NCBI RefSeq assembly: GCF_043290135.1
Contig: NC_134702.1
Location: forward strand, 79,926,317-79,990,316
Direction: 5' to 3'
Length of the DNA: 64,000 nt
Origin: Rhipicephalus microplus
Lineage: Eukaryota; Arthropoda; Arachnida; Ixodida; Ixodidae
Shown here: in pieces, positions 35,479 through 49,130 of the stretch
How positions within the stretch are numbered: position 1 is the first letter of the stretch
Layout of the letters: each line of letters begins with the position of its first letter
The notes under the pieces: model-generated
The model's database searches: none
Seen by the model: only the letters and a program-made list of their open reading frames with translations
Told to the model about the DNA's origin: nothing
Translations under genes and position numbers: made by a program

Positions 35479-35866
35479 AACGTAGCGTGTATTAGCGCAG
35501 TACATAAAAGAAAGGGACACGACACAGACGTAAAGATAGGTAGGCGCTAAACTTCCAACTGTTTATTTCATGCCAATCACACCCATTTTATACATCCGCG
35601 ACAAAGCACAACTCATCTTGCACGTGTTCCTAACCCAAGGAGCGCCATTTCCTTTTCTGACAAGGAAATCGATGACGCGCTTACACACAAATGGCCTAGT
35701 TCTTCTATAGCCTCAGCTTCTTTTATCTACCGTGTGAGCCTATCTCTAGAACGACCGATAACTATGCAACTATAAAGAACAGGGGAGCACCCACAGCCTT
35801 TGCCGTGGGCCGCCAGCAATCCTCCACACCGGCAGTTTATGTACTGCGCTAATACACGCTACGTTT
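35479..35866. mobile_element. Foldback/MITE-like element with 30-bp perfect inverted ends
   Basis: aacgtagcgtgtattagcgc... (35479-35508) is exactly mirrored at 35837-35866. The ~330-bp interior has no convincing ORF. No clear target duplication is visible. A Penelope-type or non-autonomous DNA element is possible. Confidence 0.75.
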
Positions 35867-36094
35867 ATCCATACGAGCACACACCGACGGCAACGAGCAT
35901 CGGCAACTACAAACCTGTATCGATATGGTTTTGATTGTAAAACCATTGCTTTACAAAACACCTGGCGTGCAGCTGGAGTCTTCTTTTTGTTTTGCTTTAG
36001 AAACATCTGGTGTCTTTTCGTTTTCTTTTCAGAGAACATCTGGCGTCTTTCGTTGGTTTATTTCGTCAATCAGCGGCGTTTTGAACGCCGTTGA

Positions 36095-36446
36095 TAATTT
36101 ATTCAGGCACAGGAGAAAGCTCACCAGGCACTACCTTGGAGGTAAACAATGGCTGCTACTGGGAATGAGAGACAGCAGAAGCCGGCTTTTAACACTTCTA
36201 CTTCTACTAACGTTTCCTACTGGAACACTCCAATGGGTGCTAATAGGGAATGAGAGACAGAATTAGGCTTTTAGTTAACGCGCACGCTGTGAATTTTTTT
36301 TGTTGTTCAACAACGCACAGGAAAAATCTCCCACCGGCACCACCTTGGAGGTCAAAGCGTAAGACTGGTTACACACTATGGCTATGACTACGACTACGAC
36401 TACGAGGGACGAACGGGTGCCGCTATAAAAAGCTTCGGCCCTAAAA
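36095..36446 (+). mobile_element. ggggcgaagc-family right-end fragments, partly duplicated
   Basis: agttaacgcgcacgctg, caacaacgcacagga, ctcccaccggcaccacc and the end agcttcggccctaaaa match the right part of copies 1 and 3. A similar block (cacaggagaaagctcacc...ttggaggtaaa) occurs just upstream, so the body appears partly duplicated. Confidence 0.65.
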
Positions 36447-36599
36447 ATAGGCCGAGGACATTGATTGAGAAACTAACGAGCGTTCCGCCTGTGTGGCATT
36501 TGTAGTCTGCATGGATTCAACGTTTCTTAGTAGTTTAGTAAGTTATTCTTCCACTCCAACGTCTCTTATGTTTTAAGGACGCCGCGAAGACAACATTTC

Positions 36600-37700
36600 A
36601 GAAGTGGGATATCGCCATACAATCGTCACTCAGAGTAACGGTGAGTTTCGTCGGTATACGAAGCCAGTTAACTTAACCCTGATGGAACGCATCGATGACA
36701 AATACAACCCGACTTGCGGAGGAGGTGCGGACTTTCGCCATGGCGACGCCATCACACCTCGCTACCTACTCCATGTTCTCAAAGAAAAAGATTGACTACT
36801 AGCAATTTTGCTGAAACGACTGTCCGCGACCTGTGTGGCGCAGCCTTAACAAGCGCTGACGTTCCAGGTGATTCCCGACTGGAGCCACAACATCAGTCCC
36901 TTCGACGGTTCCAAAAACGCCCTTTCGGTGTGCGAGTGAATCGAGAATATTTGTCGAGCGTCTAATCTTCACTGGTGGCCAGCTGCGTCCACGCTAGAAA
37001 CTGCCGAGACCTGACTAGTTTGGAGAAGCCAAGGACTGGTACTGTTTGAGGAGCTCCCTGATTACGTCATGGGAAAAGTTCGAGACATGCTTCTGTCAGA
37101 CCTTCGTAAGCCAAACTCGCGTTCCGAAAAGATGGCGCAGGATGCAAGCGCGTGTGTAGCAGCGCAACGAGAGCATGAGTGCTGATTTCCATGCCAAGGT
37201 GCGCCTGTGCCATGACGTCAACCTTGATTTACCGATACGCGAGAACAAGTCTCCACGGGGTTGAGGTCTCGCGACCTCTGCACTATGCTATTGGGAAGGA
37301 CGCATGATGACGACGAAGACCTCCTTCACGTCATGGTGGAGTTCGTGCGCATCGAACGTGAACGGCGAGAGCTTTTCGGATATCGCCACCGAAGGTTTGC
37401 GTCATCGCAAGATTTGGACGGCAGCCTGCCCATGACAAGTCAAGGAATCATCGACTCCATCCAGAGAGCAGATCGTCGTCTGGAATGGCCGTCCGTCAAC
37501 CATCACGGTGAGCGGAAATGATATAACTGCAATGTATACGGCTACATTGCATGCAGTTGTCCTGAGCCTAAGTAACCGCTCAAGTGTCAGCGTTGCCAAG
37601 CAACTGATCACACTCAACGCAACTCTACATTGCTGCATAAGGAGACGAATGCTGTCAGAGAACTTCCTTGAACCGGGGCAGTCGTGTGTTACTCAAGGTA
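36600..37700 (+). pseudogene. Gag-like relic
   Basis: Shifting plus-strand frames give a retroelement Gag pattern: a DWSHNISPFDGSKNALS segment, then NLHWWPAAST, AKDWYCL, SWEKFETCF, ESMSADFHAKVRLCHD and, from 37261, a helical region ending FVRIERERREL. A degenerate zinc-knuckle-like PLKCQRCQATDHTQRN follows near 37590. This order matches Gags of other arthropod LTR elements. Many stops and frame changes show it is long dead. The assignment rests on pattern, not an alignment. Confidence 0.55.
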
Positions 37701-37831
37701 GTGATGTTCAATGATGGCTTTACTTTAGTAGGCCTTATTAACGCAGAGGGTTACGGTTGCTTGTTGCGTGCGTCAGCGGCAGCACGATGCGGCATCGAGA
37801 TGGTACAGGAAAAGACAGCCAGAATCTTCCC

Positions 37832-38525
37832 GTAGCTAAAACCTCGGTTATTGTAAGGGTAAGAGAAGCATAGACGGCGTCGTCGCAGAAAATACACCTG
37901 TCCTGTTAGTTCCCGACGATGCAAAAAGATTTGACAAGTTGGTGGGCCGAACGTTCACCGAACTGCCCAACGTCATGTATGCCAAGCTCGAAAGCACGTT
38001 CCGCTTTTACAACCTCAGTGATTGTCTTTTTGCTCATCTGGTGTCATTGGCGCAGCAGCTTGAACTGAACGTGACAGCCAGACAAGAGCGTGAGCTTTAA
38101 AGGATTATGTGAACTACATCAGTACGTTCAACGATCGTTCTGTGCTTGATTTTCATGAATGCAATAGACGCGATAGGCTTCTCAACGTGGAAGGAGAAAT
38201 AACGAAGCAACTGTGCTCCGCGGATTACACTCCGGCTAAGACTCAGACAACTTCAGAGTACGGCAGCCCAGTACTTGTAGATAAGAATAACGATGACAAA
38301 GGGCTTGCCGATCACCTGAAACTAAGTACACAAGCTTTTAGAGAAAAATATAGGACACCAAGTAATGAAGACATGTTGAAGATCTCAGCAGAGGAAGCCA
38401 AGGGCCGGACATCGTTTCAAGAGCCAAACTTTGTCAGTATCCCAGAAAGTGTACCTTTGATCAAGAAAGTGTTGGCCTTACAAGTTTTCGTCAGAGCGGA
38501 GGGCCTAGAGAACCACCAGAACTGA
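37832..38525 (+). pseudogene. Unrecognised open region with one frameshift
   Basis: One frame is open from about 37840 to a TAA at 38098-38100 (DGVVAENTPVLLVPDDAKRF... to ARQEREL). A frame shift leads directly into a 138-codon ORF (GTG at 38109 to 38525, ending LENHQN). The composition is coding-like and the two frames join smoothly, so a single protein is likely. I recognise no domain. It follows a gag-like relic where protease/pol would normally lie, but it has no DTG motif. It may be a captured gene or a diverged retroelement protein. Confidence 0.5.
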
Positions 38526-39180
38526 ACACGAAAACTACTCCCAAGTTTTCAAAGCCGTAAAATGCGCGTGATGAGAACGTATTGTTTGAATTAGAGAACG
38601 TCTACTGCAGCATTACTCCCGAAATACGCCCTCATCGCTGAGCTTCTCAGGAGATAGTGTTGTATCCTTTTATTGACGCCTAGTATGTGCAGAAATATAT
38701 TCTGATGTCAATATTTTGAGTGCTGTGTAAATGTTTTTTTTTTTCACTTTACGTTGTGGCTCTATGTAAGATAAAGTCAGTCAAAATGGCCAGGGGATAT
38801 GACTTTTATTCAGAGTTTGACGTTACAAACTGGTCAATTTTTCAATGTTGTGACGAATTTAGGAAGGCAGCGTTTGACATTATTTTTTGTATTGCTTGTT
38901 CATCTTGTTCCTGTCGTGTCATCAATCAAGCAGTTAAAGGAGGATGGCCGAACAATTGCATGCAACAATTATAAGTGACTTGGCAGAGAGCGACGTAATG
39001 AGAACGTTAAGCGTTGCAGGATAGCTGATTATTGGAAAGTAACGAACACGTGCACTAGAGGCATGTGCCAGGAGGTAGCTATAGCAAATAGAGGACGAGA
39101 GAGAGAGAACACAACTTGATAATCGTCAGACTTAAGGAGGTAGGTAATCCGCCAGACTGAACCTGGTGGCCACCTCCTCT

Positions 39181-39240
39181 GCCCTTTGTACGGTCTGGAG
39201 CTGAACTGGAGCTGTACGGTCTGGAGCTGTACGGTCTGGG
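39181..39240. repeat. Short tandem repeat, ~15-bp unit
   Basis: Units of ctggagctgtacggt recur about three to four times. They lie in the presumed downstream LTR of the old retroelement. Confidence 0.8.
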
Positions 39241-39757
39241 CTGGTGGAGGTCAGAACTGCCTCCCATCCCTCTGGCGAGGGAGTGGCGAGGATTTTCACT
39301 GAGAGACTCACATGCGTTTCACCTATGCGGTGTTTGTACCTGTGTGGATTCAGCGTTTTTTTAAAGTGTAGTAAATTATTATTCTACTACAACATCTTGT
39401 GTGCTTCAAGGACGCCTCGAAGACAATTCTTCTAGGAATCACCTTATGGATCCGTAGTACCCAAAATAGAGCAATGGAAATAAATTTTAAAAAAAGGATC
39501 ATATATGGCGTTGATTGGGGCAAGAGTCATTTATAAATTGTAGAACAAGACTGATTTCCCTAAAATGGCCCCCTTAAATAAATGAAAGTTCACAGCATCC
39601 GCCTAAGTGGTAGTTATTTATTTTGGCCATGGAAAATAGCGCTGACATGAGCCCTCAGATAATCTGCGGCGCCTCCAACTGTCCAAATTGCAAGGCCCCA
39701 TAGAGCCAATACACAATGTTATGAAAAGGTGTGGAACCGACTGAAGATTTCGAGAGA

Positions 39758-39919
39758 TTTTCGATGGAGGCAAAACTGCTGTAGCCTGCGTGCTCAGATT
39801 TCAATTCACGTTAAAGAACCACCGGTGGTCGAAATTTCCGGAGGCCTCCACTACGGTGTCTCTCATAATCATATGGTGGTTTTTAAACGTTTAACCCCGC
39901 ATATCAATCAATAAAATCA
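39758..39919 (+). mobile_element. 5'-truncated SINE of the CAATCAAT-tailed family
   Basis: It starts within the body (tttcgatggaggcaaaactg) and lacks the tRNA head. The flanks are aagatttcgagaga (39744-39757) and aagattttgagaga (39920-39933), a 14-bp target duplication with one mismatch. Confidence 0.85.
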
Positions 39920-40271
39920 AAGATTTTGAGAGAGAAAGACTGAGAGAGTGAGAAAAGAGATAAAGTAATGAGATTGTAAAAACTTTAGGCCTGACGTGCT
40001 TTAAAGAGTCTGTAGAATATTGTGGTGTTTCAGTCTTTTTTTTTCGCTCTCACTTGAAAGGGTTAGATGAATGGCCACAGTGTCAAGACCAACAAGCAGA
40101 CAAGTGCCTCGACCTCATTTTCGTCTGTTATTTCCAGCTACGAGGTGAAAACAAAAGCGAAAAGAAAGAATTTCGGAAAGGAAGGGGCATATTTCGAAGA
40201 GCTGGGGAGCCAGTGGTTTGTTGTGCTTTATTTTTTTTTTGAATTACGGCTTTGAACTCCCCAATTTGACG

Positions 40272-40363
40272 ATTGTTATAGCGCGAGGACAGAACAACGA
40301 CAAAGGGACAACAACAAGACGTCGTTCTTCTTCGTCGTCGTTCTGTTCTCGCTCTATAACAAT
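40272..40363. repeat. Foldback sequence, 30-bp arms
   Basis: attgttatagcgcgaggaca... (40272-40301) pairs with 40334-40363 with three mismatches and a 32-nt loop. The flank and loop contain aaagggacaacaac, reminiscent of the aaagggacacgacac just inside the 35479 foldback. Confidence 0.8.
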
Positions 40364-40379
40364 AGTCATGTCATACAAA

Positions 40380-43300
40380 CTATCTCTAACCACCGCGTTT
40401 CTAGGTTGAGCTTCCCCCTACGACAGAAGTTGTGAGATTTCGCGACCTTGTGCCAAGCTCAGAGTTAGAAAATGGTGCTTAAAACTTATATAGAGGAAAG
40501 TCACTGAGGTCATACTTTGAGAAGCTTGGCGTACAGAATTCGAAGACAGAATTCGTCGTACAGAATTTGAACATGTAGAGTTACAGATGAAATAACCTCG
40601 TGTCGCAGAGAAGAAACACTTGCGCATATTCCGCTTTCACTTTACGTGAGGGCAGACTCAAGCATGAATAGAGTTCGAGCTCTTTAAGGGGAAGAGAGAG
40701 AGAAATGAAAGTAAAAGAAAAGAGCTCATAAGGCTACTACAGTGTCTTAGAGTCTTCACAGTCCACAGGCAATTTGCAGCGTAGCTACGAATCTCCACTT
40801 CAAAATGCCGATGACTTGAAAGGTTACAGAACATTTTTTGTTGGTATCTGGGCTAACGGCAATTGACGTCAAGTTTCTAATGCGTTTTGATGTTTAGAAG
40901 ACCGAACGCGATTTCTTCAGGCAATATTGAGAGTCTGGCGTAATTTTTCCCACTCAATACAGTTGTACAAGAGGCGATAGACGGCTTTTTGTTTAGCAGA
41001 AACTTTGTGCGATTTCGAGTGACAGCAGTAAGGTGTCCCCGTCAAAAGATCATAGACAGGCTCTTGAACAAAGGTTTATTTATGTTTGCAGTTTAGGGAA
41101 GGCGAGTGAATCGGCCTCTCGAATAGCATAGATGCAAGTTAGTGAAACCTGTCCCGACTCACCATATACACGAAAGTGTACGTAGCGCGTGATTTTAATA
41201 TCTGTGTTGGTAGGGGGAGCTACAATAAAGAATCTAGGCTACATATAAGTGATGGTCGGAGTCCGGCGGAGTATTTCTCATATTAATGCGGTAATGCACG
41301 TGAGAGTAGTGTACTGCTCTAGTAATGCCTAAGTTTTATAAATGTGTAATGATGGCAGCATCTTGCCATAGGTCTCGCTTTCCGATTATTTTAACAATGT
41401 GACCAGGATTGCTCGAGACTTTGGAGTGAAAATTGCCAAACGGCAAGCAAAAAGTCACAAAAAGTCGCAATATTTCTTCAAGGTTTCCCAAAATAGTCAC
41501 CACGCACCTTACACATGCGTGTCATGCCTAGTAACAAATATTGCTTCCCATGGTTTCACCATGGGAAGGGTTAGTATGCTTCAAATCGCGTTACCCGCGT
41601 CACCATGGAAAGACCGAGAAAGGGCATGCTTGCACCTGCATCGCCCCTAAGTGCTATCGTATTTATTGTAACAAACGTTTTTGGTGGTTTCAGTTGTAGC
41701 AAGTACAGGACAAAGCAGTCGCTACAATAAGAGGGGGGTGGCGTGAGTAGCCTTTCTGCAGAATAAGATAAGTGAAATCGTGTGTCGGATAACGGGACAA
41801 CTTAATTACAAAACGTAAATAAATTCGAAAGTACAACATAACCTTCATAATACCCGCACCATGCTTTATGTACGGTCATGTTTACACTACACGTTTCAAT
41901 GCGTACAGTTTCTGAAGGCTACTCAAAGAAGCCGACTTCTTGGCCAGCCCGAAAAGTATCCTAATAACAATTTCAAACTCTACATACAAGTTTAGAGGGT
42001 AGTACAGCAGTGAACAAGTCGATAAGCTATTCAGGACAGTTGAAGCTGTGGTTGGAACACATGGCCTAACCTCACCTAGTTACTTCAGACGCAAAACATT
42101 AAAGAAGCCTAACTCTCTTAAAGTAACTTAAAATTCAGTATAGTACCACCACCTTGTGGTACATGAAGCAGTCCGCTTATCTAAAGTTTTCTGTGAGGTT
42201 GCTGGCAGACGCACCACTGCACCAATGCTTCAAGAATCTATAGTGCATTGAGGAGATACACAAGAGAAACAACACAGACCTGCTGAATTGCGCGTAAAGT
42301 TCGCCTTCTACTTACTGATGATTCTAAAACAAAAAAAAGAAAAATCTTGTCAGTTATTTGTTTTGAAAACACTGAGTATAGCATGCTTTACTCGATTGAG
42401 ATTGGAGCGGAAAATCGCCTAAAAATCGCCATGCGACTATTTATAATTTTAGGTCACCACGAGCGTCTGAAATATGCCAATTTGGCGAAAAGTAGCCACA
42501 AGTGGTAACTACGACCGTAACCAAAGATCGTCCATGCCGTGATGCTGATATAACACAGTTGCTCCGACTGTTTTCACAAAAGTGACAAGTAAATCACTGA
42601 CAGCGAGAAACGTCCCTTTGAATCTTATATTTCTCCCTAAATGAGAGTCACTCTCATTAAGATTCTCACAGATACTATAAAAGCTCTTATTGGAGAAGAA
42701 ATATTGTTCAAATGGTTGCCGAAACAATGTGGTGTCCTGAATAACCAGTTTGCCAGCCACGTTACTCTCCAAGGTCATAGTAGGCGTCAACAGCTCCCAT
42801 GGACTTAAGTGCATTTCATTCTTTCGTGTAAGTATGACGTATGCGCAATATTTACTGTAGTCTATATATTTGTAGGACATTTGTAATACACTTTCCTAGT
42901 TTTTTTTTCTATTCATCGAGTTTTAGTTTCAGACTATAAAATATATCGGCCTACGAAAGATCCGTGATACAGCTACAAAAACGAATTTCTCCGTTTTCCT
43001 TCAACATATCAAAACAAAAAAATAACATTCTCTTCCCATAGAAGCTCTTTACAGCTTTATTTCATGCAATCAGTGAAGTTCTCGCTACTTGCATTTTTGA
43101 AACCTCGATTTTTTTTAGCAGTTCTGTGTTTGTAGCTGTTGTTTGGGCTTGCGTTTGGTGAGGGCCAACTCTGCCGTGGCACTGGAGATCAATTGGATAA
43201 TGGGCGAGTTGGCGTCGTCCAGAGTTTTCTAAATGTTTGTCGCCATGAAGAAACAACACGCAACCAAGGTATATAAACCGTCGGGCACCACATGCCTGTG

Positions 43301-44685
43301 TGAGCATGTTGAAGCAGTGTGACCGGTCACCGGCTGTGGCCTCCAGAGTTGAGGCTAATCAAATAAAGCCTTGTCCTCGAAATACAATGAGACAAAACAT
43401 TCCTCTTGCTTTTCGTGGCGCTGTCTTCCTCTTCCTTATTTCTTACTTTCTTTGTTTTATATTTATTGCAATCTGCACTAATGTTCCTTAACTCCTGAGA
43501 AAGATTCCTTTTGTTCGTTTCATAGAGGTGTCTTTACTCGTCTTGGCTTTAGGTAGTGGTTCGGTGCGGACACCTGCCGTCCTTAGACGTTGCGCGATTC
43601 TCGAAAGTTGTCTGAATGGTAGCACCGGCTACTTTGTCTTGATTTAATTTTTTCTTATTCCTATTTATTTCGCCCATTCTTCTAAGATTCCCCTGGGGTC
43701 TAACTTGCGCTCGGCACAATTCAGTATTTCCTCGCAAGTGGAACTCCACGCGACGGAATTCTGGGATGCGCCTGCAATCTCTTGGACTTGTTCGCCGTCG
43801 CGCTGGCTGCTGCGCCTGGTTGTAAATTCTCTTAAATGGTCTCTTCAGGCTAACAGCCATATATTGCCGCTGTTATTTGGTCTGCTGGCCGAGACTTTTT
43901 CGTTCGCTCCCTATATGTTCACGAGTATGACGGTACTTAAATGTCTTGCAGTAAAAAAAAAAGATCGGCATTTACCAGGTACTTCGGGAATCGACGTTAT
44001 GCGAAGTATGTGGAGGGAAGGTGACCGCGTTGTAACTCTTTATTGTGCGACACGTCATGAAATGACGCTAAATATGCGTACAAATATTGCACGCATATAT
44101 GTATAGATATATGTTGAACAGTTGCACATACATATATAACCAGTTGCTTGCACTTGCACAACGATGACATCAGGAACATGAGTATTACAACTCGAGTAGC
44201 GATAAACTGATATGAAGCGCTAGTGCTCGTGATGATGGCAGGCCTGGACATACGTAAATCAACTTCAGTGCATGGTATCTAACTACGATAACGTTATCCT
44301 TACGTGACGAATATATCCCAGGAGTATACATATGTAACATTTACAAACTACCATGCTGTATTATGCAACAAGAATTTCTCTTCCGGATGTGCTGCTCTCT
44401 TGCAAGAAGTTGCCTCGATGTTGGGGAGTGAGGAGAAAGAGAAAAGGATGTGATGAGAGAGAAAGGGGAAAACCAGGAAGGCGGGTGAGGAAGTCGCCTA
44501 GGAGCCGACGACGTCGTGGTGGTGCATTCAAAGACACTGCTGCTTTTCTCTTTCTCTTTGTAAGGTCAACAAAGGAGAAACCTCGAAGGAAAACAGTGAG
44601 GTGGAAAAGCAAGGAATCGAGATAGCTAGCACTGAAATCAAGACGTTTCATAAACATTACGGTATATTTGAAAAATAGTTTCGAG
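40380..44685. other. Stretch without a recognised gene
   Basis: ORFs up to 133 codons overlap on both strands (for example 42509-42880 minus and 43549-43860 minus) and show no nameable motif. No complete element recognised. Confidence 0.45.
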
Positions 44686-44689
44686 ACCT

Positions 44690-44775
44690 CGCGTGGCTCA
44701 GTGGTAGAATACTTGATTGCCATGCAGAATGTTGGGGTTTGATTCCTGTGTGAGGGAATATTTATTGTATGTGTT
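44690..44775 (+). mobile_element. tRNA-derived SINE head
   Basis: An A-box-like tggctcagtggtaga and a B-box-like ggtttgattcc are in tRNA-like order, followed by gaatatttattg. The same order, inverted, occurs at 47745-47826. It lacks good cloverleaf pairing, so it is not a tRNA gene. Confidence 0.7.
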
Positions 44776-44879
44776 GGTTGAGTCAACGCGGCCAATGTCA
44801 GCTTTTTCTTAACGCTGACGTGCGTAAAAGCAACTAACGTGTGTTCTCGCCGTTCCTGGGTGTAGATACCAAGTTTTAA

Positions 44880-45276
<397 letters not shown>

Positions 45277-46760
45277 GCCAGAAGTGCTTGTAGTACAAAA
45301 TTAAATGCTTCGCAATTAAAAATGTGGTGTGAAAACTGGCGAAGTAAAAAGATGTTCAAGGCAAGCTAGCGGTATTACTAGCCCGAAAAACAGTCGGAAG
45401 TAAAATATTACCAAGGGTGACTTTAAGATAGAAGCACGAAAGCCACTTACTTCACCCATTTCGGCAAAATTTAAACTTCCGGAGTGTTTCCGAAAGACAA
45501 AAAAGAGACTGTTATAGAGGTTTATAACGTTGCTATTCACATCCCATTTGCGAACAACTATTTGTGGTAATTATTGAAAAAGAAAGCAAATGAAAATTTA
45601 CGCATCCGCTCGAAGTGAAGAAAGACGAGAATGTGAAGCACTTGGGAGTCAAATTACTCACGCAATCGCGCATGTGAATGAGTCACAACGCGTGTTAAGA
45701 GTATACACAATGTTTTTTGGGGAAAACTCGGACGTTGTGTTTATTTCCGCATTCCATTTTGGCTTAAATATCACTGTTTCGTGGCCCATGAAATTGTAGA
45801 ATCAATGGTTCATCGATGGAATCTAGCCTTAGGTTGACAAAGATGACATCTATGTGTGCGTTCCGGCTTATATTTAGTTATTTGTAGAGGGGTGAGATTT
45901 CTAGGCTGTTCAACTACGAATGAATGTTTCCTTTCTTGATAAGGCTAGGCTTGTAGGACGGCTTGCTTATCAAATCTCGCTTTATGTGCATTTCGACGAC
46001 TGGGTCGTCGATTTTGTTTCCAGGAAGGTAATGCCCCTTTTTCTGAACGTGCATCGGGACGTTGAGCCCTATACGTTTGCTTTCTCATGATCCGTTGCCG
46101 TGTGTTAAATCTCTGATGCTCATGTTGGGGAGATGAGGAGCGAATAATCGCTGTTCACTGGACTCTCGCCTTTGGTGTAGCTTGCTGTCTTTGTTAACGT
46201 TGAGCCGCCGCATGTAGCGCTGTCACCTCCGGTGTAGAAGCTTGTTTTCGGGGTTGTCGCTTCACCACTCTTTGAAACAATGCGTAAAAACATGAATAAT
46301 TTAGCAGAAAAGAAAAAAATGAGTTTCCCGTTCGAGTCCCTAAATACATAACGGATTGCGTGAGCTTTCTATAGCGCTGCAATTGTTAGTACAGAAGTCC
46401 ATCGTGAAATTTTTCAGCAATGAGATCCGATTTCTTCTCCTTCCGACTGGGTCGCTATGACGCTCGTGGAGTGTGTGCTCGAACCTAGGCATAGACTTGC
46501 AGTACAAAACTTTGAGGAAACTTTTGTTGTAAGGTTATTCTGTTATTGTGACTTTTTGTTGTAGAGTACAGTACATTGTATAAATCGCGATCACCATTTG
46601 TTGAATTCGACGACAATCTTTTGCTACGAGACCCCGAGTGCTAATCTTCAATCAACTTACGCAGCCATTGCTATGTTTATGACCATCTCTACGGCTCTTG
46701 TGATACCTGCGAGAAATACGTTTGCTACAGAAATCTCGGGAAGAAAATATCTTCTACGAT
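45277..46760. other. Stretch without a recognised gene
   Basis: Short ORFs only, no motif recognised. Confidence 0.5.
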
Positions 46761-46764
46761 TCTG

Positions 46765-46829
46765 GTGGCGTGGGATGTGCTATCCCACGCTGGCTATCCC
46801 ACGCCTGGCGTGGGATGTGCTATCCCAGT
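46765..46829. repeat. Nested hairpin cluster
   Basis: gcgtgggat and its complement atcccacgc alternate: gcgtgggatgtgctatcccacgc, then ctatcccacgcc, then ggcgtgggatgtgctatccca. Alternative stems are possible. Confidence 0.9.
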
Positions 46830-47152
46830 AAGTCTAGTTGAAACAGTAAGAGCCCATGAAACTTATAGTTGAATGTTATTCTTCCTCACATGTACTTCCG
46901 AGCCAGTCATTCCCGTATGAATAAATAACTCGTTTAGCTTTTAAGAATAAGCACCCTGTCAATGCAGCTTCCACGCATGTGCATGCGACTGTTTTTGGTG
47001 TTTGGAAAGGCATGACAAAAGAAATAAAAAAAAACTAAACAGCATACTCAGTTTTTTTTATACGCTGTTCAAAATGCAATGTTCGTGTATTATTGGCTCA
47101 GATTAAACTAACATGAAGGGCAAAGTGAGGTTATCTTTAGTAGCGCTGTTTG

Positions 47153-47744
<592 letters not shown>

Positions 47745-47826
47745 ATTTCCGGTGAGAGATCGAACCCAGATCCTTCCCACGCAAGCGAGTGCTCTGCCAC
47801 AGAGCCACGTATCTGCTCGAGAATGC
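47745..47826 (-). mobile_element. tRNA-derived SINE head
   Basis: The minus strand shows an A-box tggctctgtggcagagc and a B-box ggttcgatctc, followed by aatatttattattg. It is related to the SINE heads at 44690 and 59915. Confidence 0.7.
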
Positions 47827-48245
47827 AGTGAAAATAAGATCGTCTGCTTGTAGATGCAGTGAAAGTAACTTTCATGCTTTATAAACATATGCGTTCCGCA
47901 CACATGCTTCACAACAATACAACATGTAATATCGCAGTATTATTTCGTGTTACAAGCGTAAGCTGCTATCGGGTGACAAGACATGTGATTATTGTGATGA
48001 CTTCGTGGCTTAAACCGGCACATGCCCTTAAGGCCGCGTAGTGGGTGCTCTGCTATTTCGAAAACATTTCACGCGTGTGATCGCTCATGCTTTAAAGCAC
48101 GCTACCTATTACAGAGATTGCATCCATATGCGAAATGTTTACTAACACGAGCCACTCACAACTTTATCGAGTACATTGTAATAACCCACATGTTAAACTT
48201 CTCGACTTACACATAGAATAAAAATTTGGGCGACCCTTAAGCTTT

Positions 48246-49130
48246 GCCTTTAAGAGTTGTACGCGATAGCAAAATCCGGCTCCTAGTTCGCCCTTCAACC
48301 GCTAAAGGCATACTTGTTAATATGTTTTGTAACGTACATACAGACACACGCACACATTAGATTGTAGCCGCGCGCACGCGCGCGAATGCTACATACATGT
48401 TTTTGATCTAAAGCAACATTTGCGTGGCCTCCAAGATGCACGCCTCACGCTTGCTATCTCGGAAGCCATAAAGAGTGTGACAATGCCTTACAAATGGCAG
48501 CGCATTATCTAGCGTTTGCTGTTTGCTTCATCAACGCCACTGGAAGGGCAATGCCGCTGGATGGACACAGTTGTCCATTTTGAGAGCTGCTTGAAAGTTC
48601 CTGTGTGTTTTTAGCGGCGATGGCTGGACTCTCCCGGCCTTTTTTGACGTAGTTTGAGGCCTCCCAAATGCGCCTACAAATAGCCGAATGGACACGTTTT
48701 CGTCGTGACACCTGTCGAACAAAATGCGTTAAAGGGGCATTGCCTCACGAATTCAGAGCCGCAAAAATTTCAAGAATTCGTCCAGTGCGAGTGGAGTTAC
48801 AAAGGTTTGTCGCATGCTGCAGTTGCGTTCTCTCTTCTCTCGTCCCGACGAAAGTGCTGAAAGCTAAGCAAAGAGGGGTGGCGGGCAAAAAAAAAAAAAA
48901 AAACTACATCACCGCGTTTTGTGACCTTGAGCACTTTTTCCTCTTTTTTTTTCGTATGCGTGGCTTTCTCAGTAAGATCGCGCGCACGCGTGTACAAGTA
49001 GCGGCCTCCCACGGCGATTTCTGTAACGAGGTTTGTCGCTCACGGACGATTTTTTGCTCGCAACCAACGGCGCCGACGCCGACGGCGAAATTTCTGCGAC
49101 ACGAGCTCTCTAACGCTATCGCGTTGAAAG
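48246..49130 (-). mobile_element. ~0.9 kb dispersed repeat, copy B
   Basis: Reverse-complement relative of 14267-15182, similar throughout. Differences include a 17-nt A run near 48888 and many substitutions, so the copies are old. No transposase is encoded. Confidence 0.75.

Larger units (their letters stand above)
36470..39432 (+). mobile_element. Old LTR-retrotransposon relic
   Basis: Diverged direct repeats at 36476-36598 and 39305-39432 share gtgtgga ttca(a/g)cgttt..., a ctccaac/ctacaac block and ttaaggacgcc(g/t)cgaagacaa. They flank a gag-like relic and an unrecognised open region. The downstream repeat probably extends left to ~39040. The left one is truncated by the ggggcgaagc-family fragment. 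No reverse transcriptase or integrase is seen. Confidence 0.6.

Noticed and set aside
43549..43860. 103-codon minus-strand ORF as a possible transposase
   Set aside because: The basic sequence shows no DDE or helix-turn-helix pattern I can defend.
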